Below are positions 1 through 7,830 of a DNA stretch of 17,994 nt, piece by piece; positions within the stretch are counted from its first letter, which is position 1; the number at the start of each line of letters is the position of its first letter. Source of the DNA: Azoarcus sp. (GTDB taxonomy: Bacteria > Pseudomonadota > Gammaproteobacteria > Burkholderiales > Rhodocyclaceae). The notes beneath the pieces are model-generated. The model was not told the DNA's origin, did no database searches, and worked only from the letters and a program-made list of their open reading frames with translations. The stretch spans positions 1 to 17,994 of the forward strand of contig JALNWS010000072.1 of assembly GCA_023230755.1 (NCBI GenBank), read 5' to 3'. The position numbers were made by a program, and so were the translations under genes.

Positions 1-1
1 A

Positions 2-226
2 GCGATGCAGAACTTCTACGCCGACGGCACGGGCTGGGATGACGAGCAGCTGGTGGCGACGGACATCTCGCCGATCACGTGGCGCAAGCTGGCCTCGCGC
101 TGGAACCGTGGCATCGCGAAGCCAGGCAAGGGCGTGGCGGGATCGGTGAAAACGCACAGCATCCGCTTCAAGGACACGGCCGCGGGCAAGCCACCTGGCT
201 ACTTCGTCGAGCAGATCGAAGACTGA
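2..226 (+). CDS. C-terminal fragment of an unrecognised protein (5' end outside window)
   Basis: An open frame runs into the window from the left edge and ends at a TGA at 224-226. A methionine codon lies at position 5, but no ribosome site can be seen before it because the window begins there, so this is best read as the last ~74 residues of a longer protein. The visible part is polar, with a Trp-rich stretch (GWDDEQ, ITWRKLASRWNRG) followed by a Lys/Gly-rich segment and the C-terminus YFVEQIED. I do not recognise a family. It does not resemble the end of a 3-hydroxyphenylpropionate hydroxylase (MhpA), which would be the expected neighbour of mhp genes. It is separated from the next gene by 127 bases containing two inverted repeats, so it may belong to a different transcript. 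Confidence 0.5.
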   Translation, partial: AMQNFYADGTGWDDEQLVATDISPITWRKLASRWNRGIAKPGKGVAGSVKTHSIRFKDTAAGKPPGYFVEQIED

Positions 227-236
227 TTCCCTGGTC

Positions 237-255
237 GATGCGCGTGAAGCGCATC
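237..255. repeat. Inverted repeat upstream of the first hydrolase gene
   Basis: A perfect 7-bp inverted repeat, GATGCGC and GCGCATC, separated by GTGAA, lies 11 bases after the stop of the partial first gene. It has no T-run after it. It could be an operator or a short RNA hairpin between the two genes; the sequence alone does not decide. Confidence 0.35.
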
Positions 256-293
256 CACATCATTTCAAGAATGCTTCCCCGTGACAGTGTGCG

Positions 294-311
294 GGCCGGT
301 CAAGACCGGCC
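294..311. repeat. Perfect 18-bp inverted repeat (GGCCGGTC-AA-GACCGGCC)
   Basis: Two 8-base arms are separated by only two bases. As RNA this folds to a 7-bp GC-rich stem with a CAAG loop, 42 bases before the GTG start of the hydrolase gene at 354. There is no U-tract, so it is not a classical terminator. As DNA it would suit a dimeric regulator. Either role is inference. Confidence 0.4.
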
Positions 312-353
312 TGCGTGCGGCCTCGTCACGCCGGAACTCAGGAGTACCTATCT

Positions 354-1250
354 GTGACACCTTCCTTTCAGAGCATCTGGGCTGAACTCCGTCAGACCAG
401 CTTTTGTCAGGGCTGGACCGACGCTGGCGGCGTCAACACCCGTTATCTTCACACCGGCGACCGTGCCAATCCCGCCTTGATCATGCTGCACGGTGTTGGC
501 GGACACGCCGAGGCCTATGTGCGCAACCTCAAGGCGCATGGCATGCATTTCTCCACGTGGGCGATTGACATGATCGGTCACGGCTGGTCGTCTCCCGCGA
601 CCAGCGATCTGGAGATTCCGGCCTATATCGAACATCTGCTGCGCTTCATGGACGCGCAGAACATCGAGCGCGCGAGCTTCTCGGGTGAGTCGCTGGGTGG
701 CTGGGTGGCCGCCCGCATGGCGATTGAGCATCCGGACCGCGTCGAACGTCTGGTGTTGAACACGGCTGGGGGCTCGCAGGCCGATCCGGCGGTGATGTCG
801 CGGCTGAAGACCTTGTCATTGCAGGCAGCGAGTGATCCTTCGTGGGATTTCATCAAGGCACGCGTGGAGTGGCTGATGGCGGACAAGTCCAAGGCTTACG
901 ACGATCTGATCGCGACCCGTCAGGCGATCTATGCCCAGCCCGGGATGGCTGAAGGCATGAAGCACAACATGGTGTTGCAGGACATGGAAACCCGACTGCG
1001 CAATCTGATCGGGGCCGAAGACTATGCCCGCATCGCTGCACCGACGCTGGTGCTGTGGACCTCCGATGACCCCACTGCTGATGTCACCGAGGGCCGGCGC
1101 ATCGCGTCGATGATTCCGGGCGCCCTGTTCACGGTCATGGACGGCTGCGGCCACTGGCCCCAGTTCGAGGACCCGGCCACCTTCAACCGGATCCATCTGG
1201 CCTTCCTCCTTGGCGGTGCCGTCCCCGAAGCGGTTCGCGTGGGGCCGTAA
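354..1250 (+). CDS. Alpha/beta-hydrolase, likely meta-cleavage product hydrolase (MhpC-like role)
   Basis: This 298-residue protein has the alpha/beta-hydrolase layout: HGVGG oxyanion region at residues 46-50, nucleophile elbow GESLGG with Ser113, an acid residue at Asp238/239 in WTSDDP, and catalytic His267 in CGHWPQF. The spacing matches carbon-carbon hydrolases of meta-cleavage pathways (E. coli MhpC uses Ser110, Asp235, His263). The HGSGPG signature typical of that group is absent, so the assignment rests partly on its place directly ahead of mhpB. If correct, it hydrolyses the ring-fission product to 2-hydroxypenta-2,4-dienoate plus an acid in the cytoplasm. I chose the GTG at 354 because CAGGAG lies nine bases upstream; an in-frame GTG at 315 has no such site. 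The next gene starts 13 bases after the stop, which suggests one operon. An esterase or other hydrolase cannot be excluded. Confidence 0.8.
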   Translation: MTPSFQSIWAELRQTSFCQGWTDAGGVNTRYLHTGDRANPALIMLHGVGGHAEAYVRNLKAHGMHFSTWAIDMIGHGWSSPATSDLEIPAYIEHLLRFMDAQNIERASFSGESLGGWVAARMAIEHPDRVERLVLNTAGGSQADPAVMSRLKTLSLQAASDPSWDFIKARVEWLMADKSKAYDDLIATRQAIYAQPGMAEGMKHNMVLQDMETRLRNLIGAEDYARIAAPTLVLWTSDDPTADVTEGRRIASMIPGALFTVMDGCGHWPQFEDPATFNRIHLAFLLGGAVPEAVRVGP

Positions 1251-1263
1251 GGGAAGCCGCCCG

Positions 1264-2211
1264 ATGAAAGCAATGCTGCAGTGCATGTCGCACACCCCGT
1301 TGAAGGGCTATTTCGATCCGTCGCCCGAGGTCGTCGGCGAAGTGGCTGGCCTCGTGAACGCGGTGCGCGAAGAAGTGGTGCGCTTCGACCCTGAGGTGAT
1401 CTACCTGTTTGCGCCGGATCACTACAACGGCGTCTTCCTCGATCTCATGCCGCAGTTCTGTATCGGCATGGGGGCGACGTCGGTGGGCGACTACATGACA
1501 CCGGTTGGCCCCCTTGATGTACCGCGCCGGCTTGCCGAGCGCTGCGCCGAGGCGGTGATCGATTGCGGCATCGACCTGGCGTTCTCGTACCGCATGCAGG
1601 TGGACCATGGTTTTGCGCAGGCACTGGTCGAGATGACCGGCGCACTCGATCGCTACCCGGTGATTCCCATCATGATCAACGCCGTCGCGCCGCCTCTGGT
1701 CAGTTTCAAGCGTGCACGCCAGCTGGGTGAGGCGCTCGGGCGCTTTGCCGGGCGGGAACATGAACGGGTGCTGTTCATCGGCTCTGGCGGGCTGTCTCAC
1801 AACCCGCCGATTCCTGCGATTGCCACGGCAAGCGATCCAGTGGTCATCGAGCGTCTGATTGCGGGACGCAATCCGACGCCCGAAGCGCGGGATGCACGCC
1901 AGAAACGCACGATCGCCGCAGCGCGCGCGTTCGCGGCGGGTGACGATGGGCTGCACGCATTGAGCCCCGAATGGGATCGAAGCTTCATGCGCCAGGTGCA
2001 GGCGCGAGACTGGACGGCGATCGATGCCTATCGCAACGACGAAGTGAGCAAGGCCGCCGGTGCTTCAACCCATGAGGCCAAGACCTGGGTCGCCGCAGCG
2101 GCGGCAATGGAGGCCGCCTGTGCCCAGGACTGGACGGCGGAGGAGCGCTATTACCGTCCGGTTCCCGAATGGGTCGCCGGATTCGGTGCGCTCTCGGGGC
2201 GCAGCCATTAA
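1264..2211 (+). CDS. mhpB: 2,3-dihydroxyphenylpropionate 1,2-dioxygenase (LigB-type extradiol dioxygenase)
   Basis: The 315-residue protein is nearly the same length as E. coli MhpB (314). It cleaves a 3-substituted catechol next to its hydroxyls, using Fe(II) and O2. The two catalytic acid-base histidines known for MhpB fall at exactly the same numbers here: His115 in QVDHGF and His179 in GGLSHN. Likely iron ligands are His10 in MSHTP, His53 in PDHYN and a Glu near 271 in the C-terminal STHEAKTW segment; that glutamate is a guess by analogy with LigB. The ATG at 1264 is preceded by AAGGGA overlapping the stop codon of the hydrolase gene, indicating close translational linkage. No mhpA-type hydroxylase is present in the window, so the natural catechol substrate may be something other than dihydroxyphenylpropionate. 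Confidence 0.93.
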   Translation: MKAMLQCMSHTPLKGYFDPSPEVVGEVAGLVNAVREEVVRFDPEVIYLFAPDHYNGVFLDLMPQFCIGMGATSVGDYMTPVGPLDVPRRLAERCAEAVIDCGIDLAFSYRMQVDHGFAQALVEMTGALDRYPVIPIMINAVAPPLVSFKRARQLGEALGRFAGREHERVLFIGSGGLSHNPPIPAIATASDPVVIERLIAGRNPTPEARDARQKRTIAAARAFAAGDDGLHALSPEWDRSFMRQVQARDWTAIDAYRNDEVSKAAGASTHEAKTWVAAAAAMEAACAQDWTAEERYYRPVPEWVAGFGALSGRSH

Positions 2212-2294
2212 GGGCGCGCGCAAGGGCAGAGGTGGCGCTGTGTCCGAAGGTCTGGCGTAGCGCCAATCGAGATAAAACCGAAAAGGAAGTTCAG

Positions 2295-3083
2295 ATGAGT
2301 CAGCTTGATATCGTGGCCGCAGCGGATGTGCTCTACGCGGCCGCATGCAGTGGCGAGGCCGTGGCGCCCTTGCGCGACCGGGTTGAGCATGCGTCGGCCG
2401 AAACGGCCTATGCCATCCAGTCGCACAACACCCGGCGGGCAGTGGCAGATGGGCGCCGTCTGGTGGGGCGGAAGATCGGATTGACCTCGCCTGCCGTACA
2501 GCGTCAGCTGGGTGTCGATCAACCGGACTTCGGCATGCTGTTTGCCGACATGGCAGTTGGCGATGCCGAGCCGGTGGCGAAGGGCAGGCTGATCCAGCCC
2601 AAGGTCGAAGCCGAGATCGCATTCGTACTGGGCAAGGATCTGTGCTTTGAACGCCACACCTATGCCGACCTGCTGGGCGCCATCGAATACTGCCTGCCCG
2701 CCGTCGAGATCGTGGACAGCCGGATTGCGGACTGGCGCATCAGCCTGTTCGATACCGTCGCCGACAACGCCTCGTCCGGACTCTTCGTCCTCGGCAGTAC
2801 GCCGGTCAGGGCGAGCCGCTTCGACATGGGCCGCTGTGCGATGACGATGCAGGAAGGCGGGCGGACCGTTTCCGAGGGAAACGCACGCGCCTGCCTCGGC
2901 AACCCGCTCAATGCGGCAGTCTGGCTCGCCGACATGCTGGTGCGCGTCGGGCAGCCATTGCAGGCCGGCGACATCGTGCTCACCGGCGCGCTGGGCCCGA
3001 TGGTCGCGCTTGATGCGACACGGCCGCAGACCTTCGCGGTGGATATAACGGGGCTGGGCCACGTTGAGGCCAGCTTCGACTGA
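2295..3083 (+). CDS. mhpD: 2-keto-4-pentenoate hydratase (2-hydroxypenta-2,4-dienoate hydratase)
   Basis: This 262-residue protein belongs to the fumarylacetoacetate-hydrolase-like hydratase family (MhpD, DmpE, BphH, XylJ). It adds water to 2-hydroxypenta-2,4-dienoate to give 4-hydroxy-2-oxovalerate, the substrate of the downstream aldolase. The divalent-metal ligands of the family are visible as Glu105 and Glu107 in PKVEAEI and Glu138 in PAVEIVDSR. Other family marks are GRKIGLTS at 58-65, FGMLFADM at 79-86 and the C-terminal GDIVLTGALG. The start at 2295 follows AAGGAAG at 2283-2289. An 83-base gap separates it from mhpB and contains a small stem (TGGCG, loop TAG, CGCCA, 2253-2265) without a U-tract, so it probably remains in the same transcript. 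Confidence 0.93.
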   Translation: MSQLDIVAAADVLYAAACSGEAVAPLRDRVEHASAETAYAIQSHNTRRAVADGRRLVGRKIGLTSPAVQRQLGVDQPDFGMLFADMAVGDAEPVAKGRLIQPKVEAEIAFVLGKDLCFERHTYADLLGAIEYCLPAVEIVDSRIADWRISLFDTVADNASSGLFVLGSTPVRASRFDMGRCAMTMQEGGRTVSEGNARACLGNPLNAAVWLADMLVRVGQPLQAGDIVLTGALGPMVALDATRPQTFAVDITGLGHVEASFD

Positions 3084-3164
3084 GGCCGGCGCGCAGCGCC
3101 TCCGGGGTGCGGAGCCCCCACCGCGTGATCTCTTTCCACACAGTACTGTTCTACAGGAAACCCC

Positions 3165-4088
3165 ATGACCAAGATCAAATGTGCACTGATCGGCCCCGGC
3201 AACATCGGTACCGATCTGCTCTACAAACTCAAGCGTAGCCCGGTGCTCGAGCCGGAGTGGATGGTGGGTATCGACCCGACTTCCGAAGGTCTGGCGCGGG
3301 CCCGCGAGATGGGCCTCAAGACCACAGCTGAAGGCGTCGACGGGCTGCTGGCGCACGTGAAGGCCGACGGCATCCAGATCGCCTTCGATGCCACGTCCGC
3401 GTATGTGCATGCAGAGAACAGCCGCAAGCTGAACGCACTCGGCGTGCTGATGATCGACCTCACGCCCGCGGCCATCGGCCCCTTCTGCGTGCCGCCGGTG
3501 AATCTGGTCGAGCACGTGGGCAAGGGCGAGATGAACGTCAACATGGTCACCTGTGGTGGTCAGGCCACGATCCCGATGGTGGCCGCCATCAGCCGCGTGC
3601 AAGCGGTGGGCTATGGCGAGATCGTCGCCACCGTGTCGTCGAAATCCGCCGGCCCCGGCACACGCAAGAACATCGACGAATTCACCCGCACCACCTCGAG
3701 TGCGGTGGAGAAGGTGGGCGGCGCCAAAAAGGGCAAGGCCATCATCATCCTCAACCCGGCAGAACCGCCGCTGATCATGCGTGACACGGTGCACTGCCTG
3801 ACCGAGAGCGAACCCGACCAGGCCGCGATCACCGAGTCGATCCACGCCATGATCAAGGAAGTGCAGAAGTACGTACCCGGCTACAAGCTGGTCAATGGTC
3901 CGGTGTTCGATGGCAACCGGGTGTCGGTGTTCATGGAAGTCGAAGGCCTGGGCGACTACCTGCCCAAGTACGCCGGCAACCTCGACATCATGACCGCCGC
4001 CGCTGCACGCACCGCCGAGATGTTTGCCGAAGAGCTCCTCGCCGGCCGTCTCACCCTCGAACCCAACCGCGCAACGATGGCCGCCTGA
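3165..4088 (+). CDS. mhpF: Acetaldehyde dehydrogenase (acylating)
   Basis: The 307-residue protein oxidises acetaldehyde to acetyl-CoA with NAD+ and CoA, and in this family forms a channelling complex with the aldolase encoded next. The N-terminal Rossmann motif GPGNIG spans residues 10-15. The catalytic cysteine is Cys130 in MVTCGGQAT, matching Cys132 of DmpF and Cys131 of BphJ. SSKSAGPGTRKNID (about 158-171) and DNLDIMTAA-like C-terminal sequence (GNLDIMTAA here) are typical of the family. The ATG at 3165 follows an ACAGGAAA ribosome site. The 81-base gap from mhpD holds GC-rich potential pairing (CTCCG, loop GGGTG, CGGAG, 3100-3114), too short to call a terminator. Confidence 0.95.
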   Translation: MTKIKCALIGPGNIGTDLLYKLKRSPVLEPEWMVGIDPTSEGLARAREMGLKTTAEGVDGLLAHVKADGIQIAFDATSAYVHAENSRKLNALGVLMIDLTPAAIGPFCVPPVNLVEHVGKGEMNVNMVTCGGQATIPMVAAISRVQAVGYGEIVATVSSKSAGPGTRKNIDEFTRTTSSAVEKVGGAKKGKAIIILNPAEPPLIMRDTVHCLTESEPDQAAITESIHAMIKEVQKYVPGYKLVNGPVFDGNRVSVFMEVEGLGDYLPKYAGNLDIMTAAAARTAEMFAEELLAGRLTLEPNRATMAA

Positions 4089-4099
4089 GCGCTTGCCTG

Positions 4100-4105
4100 A
4101 AGGAG
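4100..4105 (+). promoter_or_regulatory. Shine-Dalgarno site that decides the mhpE start
   Basis: AAGGAG abuts an ATG at 4106 with no spacer, which would make that ATG a poor start. The in-frame ATG six bases further on, at 4112, is at normal distance, so the aldolase is annotated from 4112. Confidence 0.7.
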
Positions 4106-4111
4106 ATGAAC

Positions 4112-5140
4112 ATGGATCTACGCGGCAAGAAAATCACCGTCCACGACATGACCCTGCGTGACGGCATGCACCCCAAACGTCACCTGATGACACTCGAGCA
4201 GATGAAGACCATCGCCTGCGGACTTGATGAAGCGGGTATCCCGCTGATCGAAGTCACCCACGGCGACGGGCTCGGCGGCAGCTCGGTGAACTACGGCTTT
4301 CCCGCCCATACCGACGAGGAATACCTCGGTGCCGTCATCCCGCTGATGAAGCAGGCCAAGATTTCGGCCCTGCTGCTGCCGGGCATCGGCACCGTCGACC
4401 ACCTCAGGATGGCGCACGAGCTTGGCGTGAGCACCATTCGCGTGGCTACCCACTGCACCGAGGCTGACGTCTCCGAGCAGCATATCGGCATGGCGCGAAA
4501 GCTGGGCATGGACACCGTCGGCTTCCTGATGATGGCGCACATGAACAGCCCCGAAGGCCTGGTGAAACAGGCGAAGCTGATGGAAGGCTACGGCGCCAAC
4601 TGCATCTACGTTACCGACTCGGCCGGCCACCTCTTGCCCGACACGGTGAAGGCGCGCCTCTCGGCCGTGCGCGAAGCCCTCAAGCCCGAAACCGAACTCG
4701 GCTTCCACGGTCACCACAACCTCGCCATGGGTGTGGCCAACTCCATCGCCGCCATCGAAGTCGGTGCCACCCGCATCGACGCCGCCGCAGCCGGACTGGG
4801 CGCCGGGGCGGGCAACACGCCGATGGAAGTGCTGATTGCGGTGTGCGACCTGATGGGGATCGAGACCGGCGTGGATGTGTTCAAGATCCAGGACGTGGCC
4901 GAAGACCTGGTGGTGCCGATCATGGACTTCCCGATCCGCATCGACCGCGACGCACTGACCCTGGGCTACGCCGGGGTGTATGGCTCTTTCCTGCTGTTCG
5001 CCAAGCGTGCAGAGAAAAAGTACGGCGTGCCGGCGCGCGACATCCTGGTCGAGATGGGCCGTCGCGGCATGGTCGGCGGGCAGGAAGACATGATCGAGGA
5101 CACGGCGATGAGCCTGGCCCGGGAAAGATCAGCGGCCTGA
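4112..5140 (+). CDS. mhpE: 4-hydroxy-2-oxovalerate aldolase
   Basis: This 342-residue protein is a class II pyruvate aldolase of the DmpG/BphI/MhpE group: an HMG-CoA-lyase-like TIM barrel followed by a C-terminal communication domain. It splits 4-hydroxy-2-oxovalerate into pyruvate and acetaldehyde, and the acetaldehyde passes to MhpF. The TLRDGMH motif supplies Arg16, Asp17 and His20, and GFHGHHN supplies His199 and His201. These match the catalytic Arg17/His21 and metal ligands Asp18, His200 and His202 of DmpG, shifted by one. It follows mhpF by 23 bases. The adjacent-pair order mhpF-mhpE is the usual one for the channelling complex. An alternative ATG at 4106 is disfavoured by its zero spacing from the ribosome site. 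Confidence 0.95.
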   Translation: MDLRGKKITVHDMTLRDGMHPKRHLMTLEQMKTIACGLDEAGIPLIEVTHGDGLGGSSVNYGFPAHTDEEYLGAVIPLMKQAKISALLLPGIGTVDHLRMAHELGVSTIRVATHCTEADVSEQHIGMARKLGMDTVGFLMMAHMNSPEGLVKQAKLMEGYGANCIYVTDSAGHLLPDTVKARLSAVREALKPETELGFHGHHNLAMGVANSIAAIEVGATRIDAAAAGLGAGAGNTPMEVLIAVCDLMGIETGVDVFKIQDVAEDLVVPIMDFPIRIDRDALTLGYAGVYGSFLLFAKRAEKKYGVPARDILVEMGRRGMVGGQEDMIEDTAMSLARERSAA

Positions 5141-5150
5141 TGACACCGCT

Positions 5151-5180
5151 GCCGCGCGCCCGGCTTGACGGGGGCGCGGC
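5151..5180 (+). repeat. GC-rich stem-loop just after mhpE
   Basis: Ten bases after the mhpE stop, GCCGCGC pairs with GCGCGGC and an inner CCC pairs with GGG, with one bulged G and a nine-base loop. The stem is very stable but no U-tract follows. It could pause or partly terminate transcription, or protect the mhp message. A second, smaller inverted repeat (GGGCGC/GCGCCC, 5260-5280) lies just ahead of the next gene's ribosome site. The 160 bases between the genes contain no other clear signal. Confidence 0.4.
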
Positions 5181-5300
5181 GCGACTGCAGCACGATGGCA
5201 TGGCCTTCGCCGTGTCACATGACAACAGCGCGGCGCATCACGGCGACCGCTGACCGGAAGGGCGCCCCGACAGTGCGCCCGCACCCCAGGAGGAAGAGAC

Positions 5301-6407
5301 ATGACAATGATGAAGGCGGCCCGGTTGCATGAGATTGGCGGAAAGTTCGTGCTTGACGAAGTACCGGTTCCGGTACCGGGTAAACACGATGTGCTGGTCA
5401 AGGTTGAGGCCTGCGGAGTCATACCCAACCTCAGGAACGTCGTGACGCATTTCCCGACCTGGTATCCGTTCCTGCCGCTTCCCGCATTGCCCGCCATCTT
5501 CGGGCTCGACGCGGCCGGAACGATCGCCGCGGTGGGTGAGGGCGTGACCTCTTTCAAGGTGGGCGAAAGGGTCTATGTGAATCCGGGCGTCGGATGTGGT
5601 GAGTGCCGTCATTGCAAGCGCGGCGAGCCGACCCGTTGCGACACTTACACCTTCATGGGCTACTTCGGCTTCGGCAAGGATTCCCAGCAGATCTTCAAGA
5701 AATATCCCTATGCGGGCTATGCGGAATACACCACCGCACCGGCTGCAAACCTCGTGCGCCTGCCCGATAACCTGAAGAGCGCCGAAGCTGCCCGCTTTGG
5801 CTATCTGGGTACGGCGTATTCCGCCATCCGCAAGTCAGCGTTGAGACCGGGGCAGGACATCCTTGTCCTCGGTGCGACGGGTACGCTGGGCGTTGGCGCG
5901 GTGCTGCTCGCGCTGGCATTCGGTGCGTCCCGTGTGGTCGTGGTTGCGCGTGACGCGGCAGCACTCGGCAGGCTCGTCGCACTCGATCCGCAGCGGGTCA
6001 TCGCGATCACGCTTGGCGAAGGCAGCATCCACGAACAGGTCCGGGCCCGGATCCCCGACGGCGTCGACGTGATGCTCGATACGCTCGGTGCCAAGGCGCC
6101 CGCCGAACTTTCGGTCGATGCCATGCAGGCGGTGATCCGTGGCGGGCGCATTGTGCAGATCGGGGGCGTTGCCGGGCCGATCCCGATCGATCCGCATCCG
6201 TTCATGTGCGCCCAGTTGCAATACATCGGTTCGCTCTGGTTCACCGCGGCAGAGGGTGACGAGATGGCCAGCATGATTGCTGCGGGCACCGTCGACCTCG
6301 GCCTGCTTGAATCGCGCCCGTTCGGGATCCACCAGCTCAACGAGGCGCTCGACGAAATCGAGGCGCACGGCAACGGCTTCGCCAACTTCCACATCAGTTA
6401 CCAGTAA
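5301..6407 (+). CDS. MDR-superfamily (alcohol dehydrogenase-like) oxidoreductase with degraded catalytic zinc site
   Basis: The 368-residue protein has a GroES-like N-terminal domain and a nucleotide-binding domain with VLGATGTLG at 189-197. The structural-zinc lobe is intact: Cys99, Cys102, Cys105 and Cys113. The catalytic zinc site is not. Cys38 remains, but the usual Gly-His-Glu is GLD at 68-70, and the later ligand cysteine is replaced around Tyr168 (RFGYLGTAY). It may therefore be a reductase or a dehydrogenase that works without catalytic zinc; substrate unknown. AGGAGG at 5288-5293 fixes the start. It follows the mhp genes on the same strand after a 160-base gap with stem-loops, so it may be co-transcribed. 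A role on a side-chain alcohol, aldehyde or enone of the aromatic substrate is inference only. Confidence 0.85.
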   Translation: MTMMKAARLHEIGGKFVLDEVPVPVPGKHDVLVKVEACGVIPNLRNVVTHFPTWYPFLPLPALPAIFGLDAAGTIAAVGEGVTSFKVGERVYVNPGVGCGECRHCKRGEPTRCDTYTFMGYFGFGKDSQQIFKKYPYAGYAEYTTAPAANLVRLPDNLKSAEAARFGYLGTAYSAIRKSALRPGQDILVLGATGTLGVGAVLLALAFGASRVVVVARDAAALGRLVALDPQRVIAITLGEGSIHEQVRARIPDGVDVMLDTLGAKAPAELSVDAMQAVIRGGRIVQIGGVAGPIPIDPHPFMCAQLQYIGSLWFTAAEGDEMASMIAAGTVDLGLLESRPFGIHQLNEALDEIEAHGNGFANFHISYQ

Positions 6408-6499
6408 CGCGCTGAAAGGGGCACTGCCTGCGCGGAAAGTGAGCGCTGGCGGTGCACCCTGACGGGCTGACCTGCCACCATCTTTCCAGGAAAACATCC

Positions 6500-7036
6500 A
6501 TGCAAAAAAATCGCATCGTCACCGGCCACAATGCCAGCGGCAAGGCCGAAATCATTCTGTCGGGCCCGGTGGCCGGAAACACCGAGTTTGAGCACAGTCC
6601 CGGCTTCTCGGCCGCGGTCGTATGGAAGACAGGGGCCGATCTGCGCATCGAGCCTCGATCGGTCGATCCGGCTATCGGGCTGACATCGGTGATGCCGGCA
6701 GCGGGCGGTAGCACCGCGATGATCGTGACCTTTCCGCCGGACAGCCTGTCCGCAGGCCCCGATTTCAATCCCGAGAAGGCAGGGGCCGAGTTCGCCCAGC
6801 GTCTGCCGGGGCTTGTGGACACCTTCGAGGCCGATGGGTCAGGCTTTCACCGCACCGACACGGTTGACTACGCGGTGGTCGTGGACGGTGAACTCTGGCT
6901 GGATCTGGGAGAAGGTGAAGAGAAGCGCCTCACCAAAGGCGACGTCGTGGTTCAGGTCGGCACACGTCATGCGTGGCGGAACCGCAGTAATGCACCTGCG
7001 CACATGTTCTTCGTACTGATGAGCGCACGCCGCTAA
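6500..7036 (+). CDS. Cupin-domain protein
   Basis: This is a 178-residue cytoplasmic protein with a single C-terminal cupin barrel. The first motif region (GSGFHRTDTVDYAVVVDG, about 113-130) offers His117 and Asp123, and the second (GDVVVQVGTRHAW, about 147-159) offers His157. The classical HxH pair is reduced to one histidine, so metal binding is possible but weaker than in dioxygenase-type cupins. The N-terminal ~110 residues are less typical. The ATG at 6500 follows CCAGGA at normal spacing; an in-frame ATG at 6452 has no comparable site. It ends the first plus-strand gene run. Small cupins are common in aromatic catabolic clusters, but I cannot assign a reaction here. Confidence 0.8.
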   Translation: MQKNRIVTGHNASGKAEIILSGPVAGNTEFEHSPGFSAAVVWKTGADLRIEPRSVDPAIGLTSVMPAAGGSTAMIVTFPPDSLSAGPDFNPEKAGAEFAQRLPGLVDTFEADGSGFHRTDTVDYAVVVDGELWLDLGEGEEKRLTKGDVVVQVGTRHAWRNRSNAPAHMFFVLMSARR

Positions 7037-7046
7037 GCCGGCGTGC
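7025..7046. terminator. Stem-loop spanning the cupin stop codon, between convergent genes
   Basis: GCACGCCG (7025-7032) and CGGCGTGC (7039-7046) form a perfect 8-bp stem with a six-base loop that contains the TAA stop. Further pairing (CCCTGC with GCAGGG, 7047-7074) follows. Cupin and gntR genes converge here with a 41-base gap, so a shared termination element is likely, but neither strand shows a U-tract. Confidence 0.45.
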
Positions 7047-7077
7047 CCCTGCACCGCGCACCTGGTGAGCAGGGCGC

Positions 7078-7821
7078 TCAGGCGGCCTTGCCTGTTTCCG
7101 CTGTCACGGGGGTGAGCAGGCCGCTTTTCAGGATGACGTCGACCGGCCGTTGCAGGTGTTTGGTGAGGACTTCCACCAGTCGGTCAGCATCCCGTTTCAG
7201 GGCCAGTTCGTAGATCTGCTGGTGTTCATTGTGTACATCGCGCGGACGCGGACCGTCGAGCGCGGATAGCCTGCGGTAGCGCTCTGCCTGCAGATGAAGT
7301 CGAGCACGCAACTCGAGCAGGCGCCGGGATCTTGCCGCCGACACGAGCGCTTCGTGAAACTCGAAATTGCGCCGTTCCCATTCCTCATAAGCTTCCGCCG
7401 TGCGCGCGCCAAGGCGTTCCTCCGCACGTGTCAGGCGGTGAAAGCAGCTCACCAGCGACGCCTCCCAATCATCGTCTCCGTTCGCCAGACTCTGACGTGC
7501 GGCTTCCGTCTCGACCAGCGCGCGCAGATAGACCAGATCTTCGAGGTCGCTCACCGACATCGGTGCGACGGAGAAGCCTCTCTGCCCCTGTGCGACGACG
7601 AGCGCGTCGGCGACCAGCAAGCCCAGCGCTTCACGAAGCGTCCCCGAACTCATGTCGTACTGCGTCTTGAGATGCTCTACCCGGAGCTTCTCGCCCGGTG
7701 CATGCACGCCGAGCACGATATTGCGTCTGATCGCGCGATAGGCAGCTTCGATCAAGGTTGCAGGGGGAGAAGAGGGCATGCCGCCGGTGGCGATGGTGGC
7801 TTCGCGAATCATGATGTTCAT
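7078..7821 (-). CDS. GntR-family transcriptional regulator (FadR/FCD subfamily)
   Basis: This minus-strand protein (247 residues from the ATG at 7821) has an N-terminal winged helix-turn-helix (LIEAAYRAIRRNIVLG through GTLREALGLLVADALV and the wing GQRGFSV) and a C-terminal all-helical FCD ligand domain. Three histidines typical of the FCD metal site are in EFHEAL, NEHQQI and TKHLQ. Such proteins are usually repressors released by a pathway acid or intermediate. The start is uncertain: ATGs at 7821, 7812 and 7779 and a GTG at 7896 are in frame, and none has a good ribosome site. I chose 7821 because a promoter-like extended -10 sits just upstream of it and inside the GTG option. It is divergent from the hydrolase operon, with inverted repeats between, suggesting that it controls that operon and itself. 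Confidence 0.9.
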   Translation of the reverse strand: MNIMIREATIATGGMPSSPPATLIEAAYRAIRRNIVLGVHAPGEKLRVEHLKTQYDMSSGTLREALGLLVADALVVAQGQRGFSVAPMSVSDLEDLVYLRALVETEAARQSLANGDDDWEASLVSCFHRLTRAEERLGARTAEAYEEWERRNFEFHEALVSAARSRRLLELRARLHLQAERYRRLSALDGPRPRDVHNEHQQIYELALKRDADRLVEVLTKHLQRPVDVILKSGLLTPVTAETGKAA

Positions 7822-7830
7822 GCGGTAGTA

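Noticed and set aside
2208..3845. 545-codon open frame on the minus strand
   Set aside because: It lies opposite mhpD and mhpF, whose catalytic residues are all conserved. Long antisense frames are expected in GC-rich DNA, and the translation is rich in His, Arg and Asp without a recognisable domain.
5185..5205. CTGCAG followed by GCAT, resembling one unit of the StyA-upstream repeat
   Set aside because: The spacing is N8 rather than N6 and there is no second unit, so chance is the better explanation.
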